Positions 23,756-31,172 of a stretch of 64,000 nt of DNA are shown in pieces. Location: NCBI RefSeq assembly GCF_015352425.1, contig NZ_JADKNH010000002.1, positions 171,169 through 235,168 of the forward strand. The letters run 5' to 3'. Positions within the stretch are counted from its first letter, which is position 1. Every line of letters starts with the position of its first letter. The notes under the pieces are model-generated. The model was not told where the DNA came from and did not search any database. It saw only the letters and a list, made by a program, of their open reading frames with translations. The position numbers and the translations under genes were made by a program. The DNA is from Fusibacter ferrireducens. GTDB lineage: Bacteria > Bacillota > Clostridia > Peptostreptococcales > Acidaminobacteraceae.

Positions 23756-25539
23756 AATCCATTGATATTACTCGTTTTTATCGTCTTTCCAGCCTCACCA
23801 CGCACTCCACATGCCTTGTTAGGGGCGTAGGTACACGCAAGTTGCTTCTCGTTAGTTGCGTAAGTAGACAAATTGTCTTCTTCAATTATAGCAGATGAAT
23901 TGGCAACTTTCTTGTAGAATTCCTCATTGAATTTCATTCCTGCTTTGAATACAAACGTGACCACATATGGATTAGGATTTCCTTCTTCATCCGTTGATCC
24001 AATAACAATCTTATCAATTAAACTCTCCATGATATCACGATCAAATCCTCTGATCTCTATTTCTTCAGCAAACACTTTTCTAAACTCGTTAATTCTTGTT
24101 GTAATAGATTCCTCTCCCTGAAGTGCTTCGTATTTTTCATTTCGTTCCTCACTATGAGCATTAAGCTCTGCTTCAATATCATTGTATTTCTTGTCATAAT
24201 CTGCTTCAGTAATTTTTTCATCTAATCGCATATCCAGGAGCGTCTGTGATTTATATTCTAGTTTTTTGATTTTAGCTGACAATTCACTTATTTCACTTCT
24301 AAGATGGCTTACATCTAAAGCTTCTTCAATATTACTGAAGAATTCTTCAATATCTGTAGAATTCAATTCTTGAACCTTATTATAGGCATTTACAAAGGCA
24401 TCTTCTAAAAAGCTCTCATGAATCCCTTTTGAATGACCACAGGTTTTTCTACCCTGTTTAATAGCTTTGCCACATTGCCATGCCGGCTTTTCATGATCTG
24501 TTCCATGATGCCAAATCCTTCTTATATATGTACTACCGCAAAAGCCACAGGTACACAGGCTACTAAAAGCATGTTTGCGACTGTACATTCTGGACGTGTT
24601 CTTTTTACTGTGTTTTTTACTCCGCATTCTAAGAATTTCCTGTGCTCGTTCAAACATTTCATCTGAAATTATTGCGTCATGATTATTTTCTACATAAAAC
24701 TGCTCTTTCTCCCCCATATTGTCTAAACGCCTATGTGTGATTGGATCAACGGTAAATGTCTTTCCTTGAAGAAGATCGCCTTTATACTTTTCATTCTTAA
24801 TGATGCCCCTTACCGTGCTCTCGTGCCATTTTGTACTTCCTCGTCTGGTTTTATAGCCCAGATTTGAAAGCTCTTTTGCTATGACAAAGCATCCTGATCC
24901 CTCAACATATCTTCTAAATATATACCGTACAATATCAGCTTCTTCTTCATTAATAGAAATTGTCTTCGTTTCCGAATCATAATCGTAGCCTAAGCAACCA
25001 TTGTAGCCAACCATTTCGCCACGCTTCATTTTCATCTTAAGCCCCATCGTAACATTGGCAGAAATCGATTCACTCTCCTGCTGAGCTAAGGAACTTAGAA
25101 TTACCAAAAGCATTTCACCATTCATCGTCAGTGTATTGATATTTTCCTTTTCGAACATGATGGCCACATTCTTTTCCTTTAATAATCGTACATATTTTAA
25201 CGTGTCCAAAGTGTTTCTAGCAAATCTGGATATGGATTTTGTAATAATCATATCAATCTTGCCTTCAAGGGCATCATTGATCATTCTTTGAAAGTCTACA
25301 CGCTTATTGATCTGTGTACCAGATATTGCTTCATCGGCATAAATGTCAACAAGCTCCCATTCGGGTTTTGTTTCAACTAACTGTTTATAATGAAGCACTT
25401 GAGATTGATAGCTCAACTTTTGCTCATCCGAATCTGTACTGACCCGACAATAAGCAGCAATTCTGAGTTGATTCTCAATAAAACCGTTTCGCTGCCTTCT
25501 CGATTGTTTGCTTGCTTCTATAACTTTAACCCTTGCCAT
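23746..25539 (-). CDS. Large serine recombinase (site-specific integrase), 597 aa
   Basis: Resolvase domain with catalytic Ser in AAYCRVSTD (about residue 34) and the SRFARNTLD helix. Then a Recombinase domain (about 190-290), a zinc ribbon (CTCGFCGSTY ... WQCGKAIKQGRKTCGH, about 330-370), a coiled coil (about 400-480) and a C-terminal segment. It is of the TnpX/TndX type that integrates and excises clostridial elements. The last about 20 codons run through attachment-like core C, where another frame encodes a HVEC tail, so the C-terminus was probably created by integration. Start ATG 25539 follows GGAGG. Confidence 0.93.
   Translation of the reverse strand: MARVKVIEASKQSRRQRNGFIENQLRIAAYCRVSTDSDEQKLSYQSQVLHYKQLVETKPEWELVDIYADEAISGTQINKRVDFQRMINDALEGKIDMIITKSISRFARNTLDTLKYVRLLKEKNVAIMFEKENINTLTMNGEMLLVILSSLAQQESESISANVTMGLKMKMKRGEMVGYNGCLGYDYDSETKTISINEEEADIVRYIFRRYVEGSGCFVIAKELSNLGYKTRRGSTKWHESTVRGIIKNEKYKGDLLQGKTFTVDPITHRRLDNMGEKEQFYVENNHDAIISDEMFERAQEILRMRSKKHSKKNTSRMYSRKHAFSSLCTCGFCGSTYIRRIWHHGTDHEKPAWQCGKAIKQGRKTCGHSKGIHESFLEDAFVNAYNKVQELNSTDIEEFFSNIEEALDVSHLRSEISELSAKIKKLEYKSQTLLDMRLDEKITEADYDKKYNDIEAELNAHSEERNEKYEALQGEESITTRINEFRKVFAEEIEIRGFDRDIMESLIDKIVIGSTDEEGNPNPYVVTFVFKAGMKFNEEFYKKVANSSAIIEEDNLSTYATNEKQLACTYAPNKACGVRGEAGKTIKTSNINGLIH
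23778..23826 (-). other. Attachment-site-like core C within the recombinase 3' end
   Basis: Core TCCACATGCCTTG at 23806-23818. In the frame other than the recombinase the minus strand reads PLTRHVECVVRLERR and stops (23778-23780), again a HVECVV tail like RlmD/RumA methyltransferases. Left flank GCAC matches site A; the right flank is unique and belongs to the recombinase. Confidence 0.5.
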
Positions 25540-25680
25540 CGAAAGCCTCCTTATTTTTATTTATCACTGTTTGATGCGAGTTTACCACCTTCAGTAATTT
25601 AAGACCATGTCTCGTTTATTTTTTTTAACCCAGTAAAAAAGCCTTCCCAAAATAAAATCTATTTTGAGAAGGCAAAACAT
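25510..25680 (-). repeat. Recombinase 5' region duplicated at 27258-27425
   Basis: The recombinase start, ribosome site (GCCTCCTTATT on the plus strand), the phrase AATTTAAGACCA and the following hairpin recur in diverged form at 27258-27425. The AbiE module lies between the two copies. Confidence 0.65.
25640..25672 (-). terminator. Terminator of the AbiE module
   Basis: On the minus strand GCCTTCTCAAAAT pairs with ATTTTGGGAAGGC and continues into TTTTTT. It lies about 80 bases after the AbiEii stop and before the recombinase start. Confidence 0.8.
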
Positions 25681-25751
25681 CTTTGCAAATATACTTATTT
25701 CAGATTCGGAATAAGTATTATTGTACCATCGCTATATTCATTTTATAATTT

Positions 25752-26573
25752 TTAAACTAATGTTCTTAAGACTTCAATGATATCACTATACAATATATCT
25801 TTAGCATAGCCGTAATCTTTCGTATACTTGCGCCACCTTTTGATTAATGTTTCGCTCTTTTCAATTTCATTTATCCTTTTGTTGATATCATTAAAAATAT
25901 GTGAAGTCTCTCTATATGCTGCCGTTGATTTAAGCGCCTCTTTAAAAATCAAAAGATCAAAACTTTGTGTTTTTGTCAAAATATAAACATCATAAAAATC
26001 TCTCGGTCTTGTATTAAGTTCTCCCCTTCTCAAAATGGTTTCTACTTTTTCTGCTAAGACAGTTTCGATGTTGTAAGCCCACACGCCAATATTTCCTTCT
26101 TCAAAAATCATTTTGAACAGGTATAATACTTCTTTAGGTATTATGGCATCCCCGGTTGTAATATCAATCTGCATTGGTGTAGTAATGGTGTCATACTGTG
26201 AAACAATACTCACACGATATCCACCATAGGCATCATCATCCCTAATAGAATCAATGCTATTAAAGGTAAAAGCAACATCATCGTCTATTGAAACATTGCA
26301 GATTTCTTTAATCGCTTTTACAATTGAATTAATATCAATTGGATAGTTCTTAATTGTCGCATCCATGTCCATTGTTGCCCTATTAGCTATTCCAACAAGA
26401 GCTGCAATCAACATGCCACCCTTTAATATGAACTTGTCCTTATAATCCGACTTGGAAAGACGCTCAAGAAACCGTTCGAACATATAGTTTTGAAGCACTA
26501 CTTGAGCTGACATATCTTTTTGCAGAGCTAAATTTCTAATTTTTGCTTTTAAGCTCATAGTTTTTCCGCTCAT
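25752..26573 (-). CDS. abiEii: AbiEii-type nucleotidyltransferase toxin
   Basis: A DNA polymerase beta-like nucleotidyltransferase with ILKGGMLIAA, the metal-binding DMDATIKN box, MQIDITTGD, and EKVETILRRG..TRPRDFYD in the C-terminal helical part: the four AbiEii motifs in order, at full length (273 aa). AbiEii toxins cause reversible growth arrest and abort phage infection. It overlaps the antitoxin gene by 4 bases (ATGA). Confidence 0.92.
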   Translation of the reverse strand: MSGKTMSLKAKIRNLALQKDMSAQVVLQNYMFERFLERLSKSDYKDKFILKGGMLIAALVGIANRATMDMDATIKNYPIDINSIVKAIKEICNVSIDDDVAFTFNSIDSIRDDDAYGGYRVSIVSQYDTITTPMQIDITTGDAIIPKEVLYLFKMIFEEGNIGVWAYNIETVLAEKVETILRRGELNTRPRDFYDVYILTKTQSFDLLIFKEALKSTAAYRETSHIFNDINKRINEIEKSETLIKRWRKYTKDYGYAKDILYSDIIEVLRTLV

Positions 26574-27163
26574 AGTAACACCTCCAAATAATTTTTCAAT
26601 ACAGTTTCTATCTTTAATTTTTTTGCATATTCCATCAGCAAGAAATAATCCGATGATTTTATCTTAACGTAGCGTCTCAGTGCTTCATTCAAAATTTGAA
26701 TATCAATTCTACTTCTGCTCTTTATAATGTCACATATTGTTCTTTCAATATTATAAACTCTAATTTCATTACCAAATGAACTATTAACAGATATGGCACC
26801 AAGTTCGTGTAATTCCTTTTTTATATAGTATATTTTAAATCTATCTGCTACGTTTGAGACTACCTTATAGCCGCTCGGAACCGTAGCCGAATATTCAAAT
26901 GGCGTTCGATCTGAAAGATCATGTATAAATAGAGCTGTCTCATGGGAGTATATTAATTTCGAATATTTTTTCTGCATAGCAAACATTTCATCTTCAATAG
27001 CATCGGTAGCAACATAAACACCGCGGTCACACCTTTCTAATTTCCCTTCCGAGATTAGATCGTGAAGATATTTTCTTGGTATCCCATATTTATCGAGATC
27101 GGCACTTAAAATTGTGCCATTTTGCAGTTTAATCAACTCTTCGATTTTTTCTAAGTAATTCAT
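26570..27163 (-). CDS. abiEi: AbiEi-type antitoxin/autorepressor
   Basis: An N-terminal winged helix (GTILSADLDKYGIPRKYLHDLI, then GVYVATD) is followed by the AbiEi_1-type C-terminal domain (YSHETALFIHDLSDRTP). I use ATG 27163 because GGGGGG lies 8 bases upstream; a GTG at 27172 would sit on top of it. AbiEi represses its own promoter by binding inverted repeats, and such a repeat is visible just upstream. Confidence 0.92.
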   Translation of the reverse strand: MNYLEKIEELIKLQNGTILSADLDKYGIPRKYLHDLISEGKLERCDRGVYVATDAIEDEMFAMQKKYSKLIYSHETALFIHDLSDRTPFEYSATVPSGYKVVSNVADRFKIYYIKKELHELGAISVNSSFGNEIRVYNIERTICDIIKSRSRIDIQILNEALRRYVKIKSSDYFLLMEYAKKLKIETVLKNYLEVLL

Positions 27164-27179
27164 AGCTATCACCCCCCAT

Positions 27180-27223
27180 TACAAATATACTTACATTATA
27201 GTTTGTATAGGTATATTTGTAAA
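27180..27223 (-). promoter_or_regulatory. AbiE promoter within a perfect 11-bp inverted repeat operator
   Basis: Minus strand: TTTACA (27223-27218), 17 bases, TATAAT (27200-27195). Arms TACAAATATAC (27180-27190) and GTATATTTGTA (27211-27221) form a perfect inverted repeat enclosing the -10 and touching the -35. This matches the known AbiEi mode of negative autoregulation. Confidence 0.85.
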
Positions 27224-27257
27224 CCAAGCATAACTCTATAGATACCGATTTTTACTT

Positions 27258-27425
27258 TTTCTTTATTGTTTACTTCTATAACCTTAACCCTCCCCATCAA
27301 CAGCCTCCTTATTTGCAGTTGTCGCTACTTGATACAAGTTCACCATTTACAATAATTTAAGACCACATTTAATTTATTTACAAAAAACCTCCTCAGAATT
27401 AATTCCGTTCTTGAGAAGGCACCAT
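27258..27425 (-). pseudogene. 5' remnant of another serine recombinase gene and its leader
   Basis: Minus-strand ATGGGGAGGGTTAAGGTTAT encodes MGRVKVIEV, matching MARVKVIEA of the intact recombinase, behind the same GGAGGC ribosome site; stops follow within about 35 codons. The upstream bases match the leader at 25540-25680, including a terminator-like hairpin (27396-27422) followed on the minus strand by TTTTTT. Confidence 0.65.
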
Positions 27426-27494
27426 TTTTGAATTTTCCTTATAGACCTGATACTCGCTAGTGATTATTACTTCAATATCAGTATGCATAGATTT

Positions 27495-27584
27495 TCATTC
27501 AATAATTGTTGTCAAACTGCATGTCCTTTTAGACACTTTACAATCAATACATTTTTTCTTCTTAACACAAGTCACATCAAGCAT
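27495..27584 (-). CDS. Possible 29-aa Cys-rich peptide
   Basis: The ATG lies 1 base after the stop of the YbaK-like gene, with GAGG 9-10 bases upstream. Frame: MLDVTCVKKKKCIDCKVSKR followed by TCSLTTIIE; four Cys as C-x5-C-x2-C-x6-C in a strongly basic context, which could bind zinc. Too short for certainty. Confidence 0.3.
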   Translation of the reverse strand: MLDVTCVKKKKCIDCKVSKRTCSLTTIIE

Positions 27585-27585
27585 T

Positions 27586-28080
27586 TCAACACGCCTCAAC
27601 TTCTCCTTTGGCAGTCCAATCTTTGCAAACATCTATCCATCCCTTGGACTCAGAGTATTCTATAAGCTCTTCAAGAGTGACTTTCACTGCACTATTACCA
27701 CTTCCTCCTGCAGGATAAACGTAATCAAAACGTCTTAAAGATACATCAAGATATACTTCAACATCAGTTTTTACTGCAAATGGACACACTCCGCCAGGGG
27801 AGTGTCCAATTCTCTCTTCAACTTGATCCCAAGGAATCATCTTTGCCTTTTTATCAAATGTTTGTTTATACTTTTTGTTATCAATCTTAGCGTCACCTGC
27901 AGTAACAATGAGTACAGGCTGTTCCTCTATAAAGAAAGACATTGTTTTGGCAATTTGTTTTGGTTCACAGCCAATAGCTTTTGCTGCAAGTTCAACAGTT
28001 GCACTAGAATTTTCTAATTCTTTTACGCGATCACCGAGACCAACATTTTCAAAATATTTTTTCACTCTATCGAATGCCAT
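27586..28080 (-). CDS. YbaK/ProX-type aminoacyl-tRNA deacylase, 164 aa
   Basis: Homology covers the full length: ENSSATVELAAKAIGCEPKQIAKTMSFF with the catalytic Lys, the GGVCPFA loop (GHSPGGVCPFA) and the closing YPAGGSGNSAVKVTLEEL. Such proteins hydrolyse mischarged tRNA (Ala-tRNAPro, Cys-tRNAPro). It stands apart from the upstream operon, separated by a bidirectional terminator. Confidence 0.92.
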   Translation of the reverse strand: MAFDRVKKYFENVGLGDRVKELENSSATVELAAKAIGCEPKQIAKTMSFFIEEQPVLIVTAGDAKIDNKKYKQTFDKKAKMIPWDQVEERIGHSPGGVCPFAVKTDVEVYLDVSLRRFDYVYPAGGSGNSAVKVTLEELIEYSESKGWIDVCKDWTAKGEVEAC

Positions 28081-28107
28081 TTATTATCGCTTTTTTTTTC
28101 AATTCAA

Positions 28108-28146
28108 AATATGCTCAAAGTAATAAGCTTTGAGCATATTTTTTTA
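28108..28146. terminator. Bidirectional intrinsic terminator
   Basis: AATATGCTCAAAG (28108-28120) pairs with CTTTGAGCATATT (28128-28140); T-run on the plus side and TTTTG on the minus side. It closes the aldolase-hydratase-RidA-PhzF operon. Confidence 0.75.
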
Positions 28147-28920
28147 CTCTATGAAGATATCTGAAACAGAATACAGCGCAGCCTTTCCACTTAACTTCAC
28201 TCTGTCATTTTCTAATCTACAGTAAAGAGTACCCCCTCTTTCTGAAGCTTGATAAGCCACTAACTCGTTCTTCTCCAACTTACCTCCCCAATATGGAATG
28301 ATGTGACAATGTCCTGAACCACACACCGGATCTTCGCTGACATTTAGCTTAGGAGCAAATGATCTTGAAACGCAATCGAAATCCTTACCTTTCGCCGTTA
28401 CATGTACAAGTAGTCCTTCCAGTGCCTTTGCTTTTTCTTCATCAACTGTCAGATTTCGAACTTCTTGTTCTGAGTTCAATACACACAACAGGTCCCTTCC
28501 CAAATAGGCTTCAAGTGGTCTTCCCTCCATTGCTTCAACCATTTCCTCTGTTACGTCAACCTTTTTCAAGTCATAAGCAGGAAAATCCATTTCAAATAGA
28601 TCCCCTTTTTTTTCTACATTTAAGATTCCACTTAGGGTATCAAAGTTAATGGTTATAATATCAGGCTCAACAAATCTGGTAATAACATATGCTGTGGCTA
28701 ATGTTGCATGTCCACATAAATCAATTTCACCACCTGGTGTAAACCATCTCAGCCTATAATTGTCTCCTTCCTTTACTGCAAAAGCTGTTTCAGAAAGATT
28801 ATTTTCTTTTGTAATATTTAACATGAGCTCATCCGACAGCCATGAATCCATAACGCAAACAGCTGCGGGATTCCCCCCAAACACCTTATCTGTAAATGCA
28901 TCAACAACGTATTGCTTCAT
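28144..28920 (-). CDS. PhzF-family isomerase/epimerase-like protein, 258 aa
   Basis: PhzF family hallmarks in order: DAFTDKVFGGNPAAVC, the catalytic Glu in NLSETAFAV (about residue 43), GGEIDLCGHATLATAYV, and SEDPVCGSGHCHIIPYW. These enzymes isomerise small cyclic or amino-acid-derived substrates through a Glu acid/base. It sits 22 bases after the RidA gene in a catabolic operon, suggesting action on an intermediate of the same pathway. Confidence 0.92.
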   Translation of the reverse strand: MKQYVVDAFTDKVFGGNPAAVCVMDSWLSDELMLNITKENNLSETAFAVKEGDNYRLRWFTPGGEIDLCGHATLATAYVITRFVEPDIITINFDTLSGILNVEKKGDLFEMDFPAYDLKKVDVTEEMVEAMEGRPLEAYLGRDLLCVLNSEQEVRNLTVDEEKAKALEGLLVHVTAKGKDFDCVSRSFAPKLNVSEDPVCGSGHCHIIPYWGGKLEKNELVAYQASERGGTLYCRLENDRVKLSGKAALYSVSDIFIE

Positions 28921-28942
28921 TTACCGTTCCTCCCATTAATTG

Positions 28943-29317
28943 TTATCCTAAATATGCGATTGCTTCTACCTCACACAAGATTTCAAGTGGCAACTTCTTC
29001 ACTGCTACACATGTTCTAGCTGGCTTTTCTGTAAAATACCGTTCGTAAACCGCATTAAAGGCTTCAAAGTCAGACATATCTGCAAGAAAACACGTTGTTT
29101 TAACCACTTTCGTAAAATCTGTTCCAGATTCCTTGAAAAGTTCACCTAAGTTTTTCATTGTCTGTTCTGCTTGTGCTACGATTCCACCCTCTACAACTGT
29201 ACCATCTACAGGATTTAATCCTCCCTGTCCTGATGTGAATAAAAAATCCCCTGCCACATACCCTTGAGAATATGGACCAATAGCCGATGGGGCTTTCAGT
29301 GTACTAATTCTTTTCAT
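28943..29317 (-). CDS. RidA family enamine/imine deaminase
   Basis: I start at ATG 29317 (MKRISTLKAPSAIGPYSQG) behind GAGGAGG; upstream codons lack a site. At 124 aa it has the family's normal length, with SGQGGLNP, the catalytic Arg in KPARTCVAV and the Glu in CEVEAIA. RidA hydrolyses reactive enamines/imines; 2-aminomuconate deaminase-type members also work in aromatic-ring catabolism, which is relevant because a hydratase and aldolase precede it. Confidence 0.93.
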   Translation of the reverse strand: MKRISTLKAPSAIGPYSQGYVAGDFLFTSGQGGLNPVDGTVVEGGIVAQAEQTMKNLGELFKESGTDFTKVVKTTCFLADMSDFEAFNAVYERYFTEKPARTCVAVKKLPLEILCEVEAIAYLG

Positions 29318-29412
29318 TTTACTTCCTCCTCGTTTTAGAGTGCTAGGCACTCCAATCAAATTTTCATAAATCAAATTTCATCTCCATTGTTTCGGTCTGG
29401 AATAAAGTTTGT

Positions 29413-30207
29413 TTACACAAATCTCAAATTTAAGCTTGGAAATCCATCTAGGCTCAACGTAAATACGTCTCCTGATACAGCAGGGATCGCTGATAGAAAT
29501 GCCCCTGATAGTATGATGTCTCCTGCTTTCAAGCTTATATCAAACTCTGAGAGCTTATTTGCTAACCATGCAACTGCTTCTACCGGATTGCCCATGACTT
29601 CTGCACCCGCTGCCGAGTCAATGGCAATTCCGTTCTTTTCAACCAGCATACCAATCAATTTCGGATTGATTTCTGACAGCTTTTTAGGAGCACTCCCTAA
29701 AACGAATTTTGATCCTCCGGCATTATCTGATATCGTATCCAAAACCGTAACATCCCAGTTCTCAATCCGTGTATCACATACTTCGAAGCATGGAAACACC
29801 CATGCAGTTGAATTATAAACGTCGGCTACTGTCACACCAGGGCCTTTTAAATCCCTATCTAAAACAAAAGCTATCTCACCTTCAATCCTTGGCAAGTAAA
29901 CCTCAGACATCTGGCACGGTTCACCTTCACGCAAGATCATATTATCAAGAAGGCATCCGTAATCAGGTGTCGTCGCATTCAATTGCTTCTGCATGCCTTT
30001 ACTTGTTATCCCAATCTTCCGACCGATGATTTGAGCGCCGTCACCTAGGCGCATCGCTGTGCCGATTTCTTGTATCTGATAAGCATCTTCCATTGTCATG
30101 CCAGTAAACTGCGCCGATATTTTTTCAATTGGTGTTCCTGTTTTTTCTGCGTGATAAAGCGCACTCGCAATATGATTCTTGTCTTCAGCTGTCATTCGTT
30201 TTGTCAT
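29413..30207 (-). CDS. 2-keto-4-pentenoate hydratase family protein, 264 aa
   Basis: Matches the MhpD/XylJ/AmnF family: GRKIGITSKGMQKQLNATTPDYG, the metal-binding PRIEGEIAFVLDRDL (Glu pair), NSAGG-like DNAGGSKFVLG, and GDIILSGAF near the end. The usual reaction hydrates 2-oxopent-4-enoate to 4-hydroxy-2-oxovalerate. The start ATG 30207 has AAAGGA 8 bases upstream. It lies directly after the aldolase gene that would use its product. Confidence 0.92.
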   Translation of the reverse strand: MTKRMTAEDKNHIASALYHAEKTGTPIEKISAQFTGMTMEDAYQIQEIGTAMRLGDGAQIIGRKIGITSKGMQKQLNATTPDYGCLLDNMILREGEPCQMSEVYLPRIEGEIAFVLDRDLKGPGVTVADVYNSTAWVFPCFEVCDTRIENWDVTVLDTISDNAGGSKFVLGSAPKKLSEINPKLIGMLVEKNGIAIDSAAGAEVMGNPVEAVAWLANKLSEFDISLKAGDIILSGAFLSAIPAVSGDVFTLSLDGFPSLNLRFV

Positions 30208-30236
30208 TCCAATCATCCTTTCTATGACTTCCAACT

Positions 30237-31052
30237 CTATTCTGACTTGCAGGCAATTACTGCCTGATTACAGGCCTTTACGAATATTGAAGCATCCAAG
30301 CTATACGTGACACTATCAAATCCCAAGGATAAGTACTCTTTTGCAGTTTCAGGATTACCGGCAAATATAAAAGATAATTTGTTAGCTTTCTTACAAGCAT
30401 CTAGTACTTCCTTAATCGCCTTCTTTAGAACTGGCGACTCGAACTCAAAGGGTATGCCCAGAGCGATTGACAGATCACAGGGGCCTACAAAGATTCCGTC
30501 CACTCCTTCTACTGCAAGTATCTCATTTATGTTTTCATATGCACCTACCGTTTCACATTGAGGTATTACCAGAGTTTCTCGATTACAGCTTTCCATATAA
30601 GATTTCCCATCTGCCGCCCAGACATCTGCTCCCCAACAACTGGTTCGAGTCGGACAATAGCCGCGCTTTCCTATTGGTGCAAACTTAGCATGGCGTACAA
30701 TTTCACGCACTTGCTCGACAGACTCTACATTGGGGATGATCATTCCTTGTGCACCAACATCCAGCATTCGAAGTATATTGTATCGTGATATTTCACAAAT
30801 ACGCACTAGCGGTGTTATGCCACTTTGCTCTGCTGCTAGAATATGTTTTGCTGTTGTTTCAACAGAAAACGGACCATGTTCAGCATCAATAATCAAATAA
30901 TCAAAACCACCTCTTGCAAGGCATTCAATGGTTCCGTTTCCTCCCAGTTCCATAAATGTTCCAATGGTTTTCTTCCCCAATGTGCATTTATCTTTAAGTG
31001 CATTCAACATTTGTGGCTTTGACACGTATGAGTTTAGACTTTCAGAGTACAT
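30237..31052 (-). CDS. HpcH/HpaI-type class II aldolase, 271 aa
   Basis: Metal-dependent aldolase fold with DYLIIDAEHGPFS, RICEISRYNILRMLDVGAQGMIIPNVES, the Cys/Trp loop and VEGVDGIFVGPCDLSIALG. Family members cleave 4-hydroxy-2-oxo acids to pyruvate and an aldehyde. First gene of the operon, with AAGGAGG before ATG 31052. With the downstream hydratase it could complete a lower 2-oxo-acid pathway. Confidence 0.92.
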   Translation of the reverse strand: MYSESLNSYVSKPQMLNALKDKCTLGKKTIGTFMELGGNGTIECLARGGFDYLIIDAEHGPFSVETTAKHILAAEQSGITPLVRICEISRYNILRMLDVGAQGMIIPNVESVEQVREIVRHAKFAPIGKRGYCPTRTSCWGADVWAADGKSYMESCNRETLVIPQCETVGAYENINEILAVEGVDGIFVGPCDLSIALGIPFEFESPVLKKAIKEVLDACKKANKLSFIFAGNPETAKEYLSLGFDSVTYSLDASIFVKACNQAVIACKSE

Positions 31053-31096
31053 ATTCAGACCTCCTTAAAACGTTATTCCTGATTCAATTTTAAGAC

Positions 31097-31134
31097 GAAA
31101 AAATGCTGCACACAATATTTGTATTGTGTGCAGC
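31097..31134 (-). terminator. Intrinsic terminator after the MocR gene
   Basis: GCTGCACACAATA (31105-31117) and TATTGTGTGCAGC (31122-31134) are perfect 13-bp arms; on the minus strand a T-run follows. It separates the regulator genes from the aldolase operon. Confidence 0.9.
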
Positions 31135-31172
31135 ACGATTTTTCTAACTTTTGAGCACTTTAATAGGCAGTC

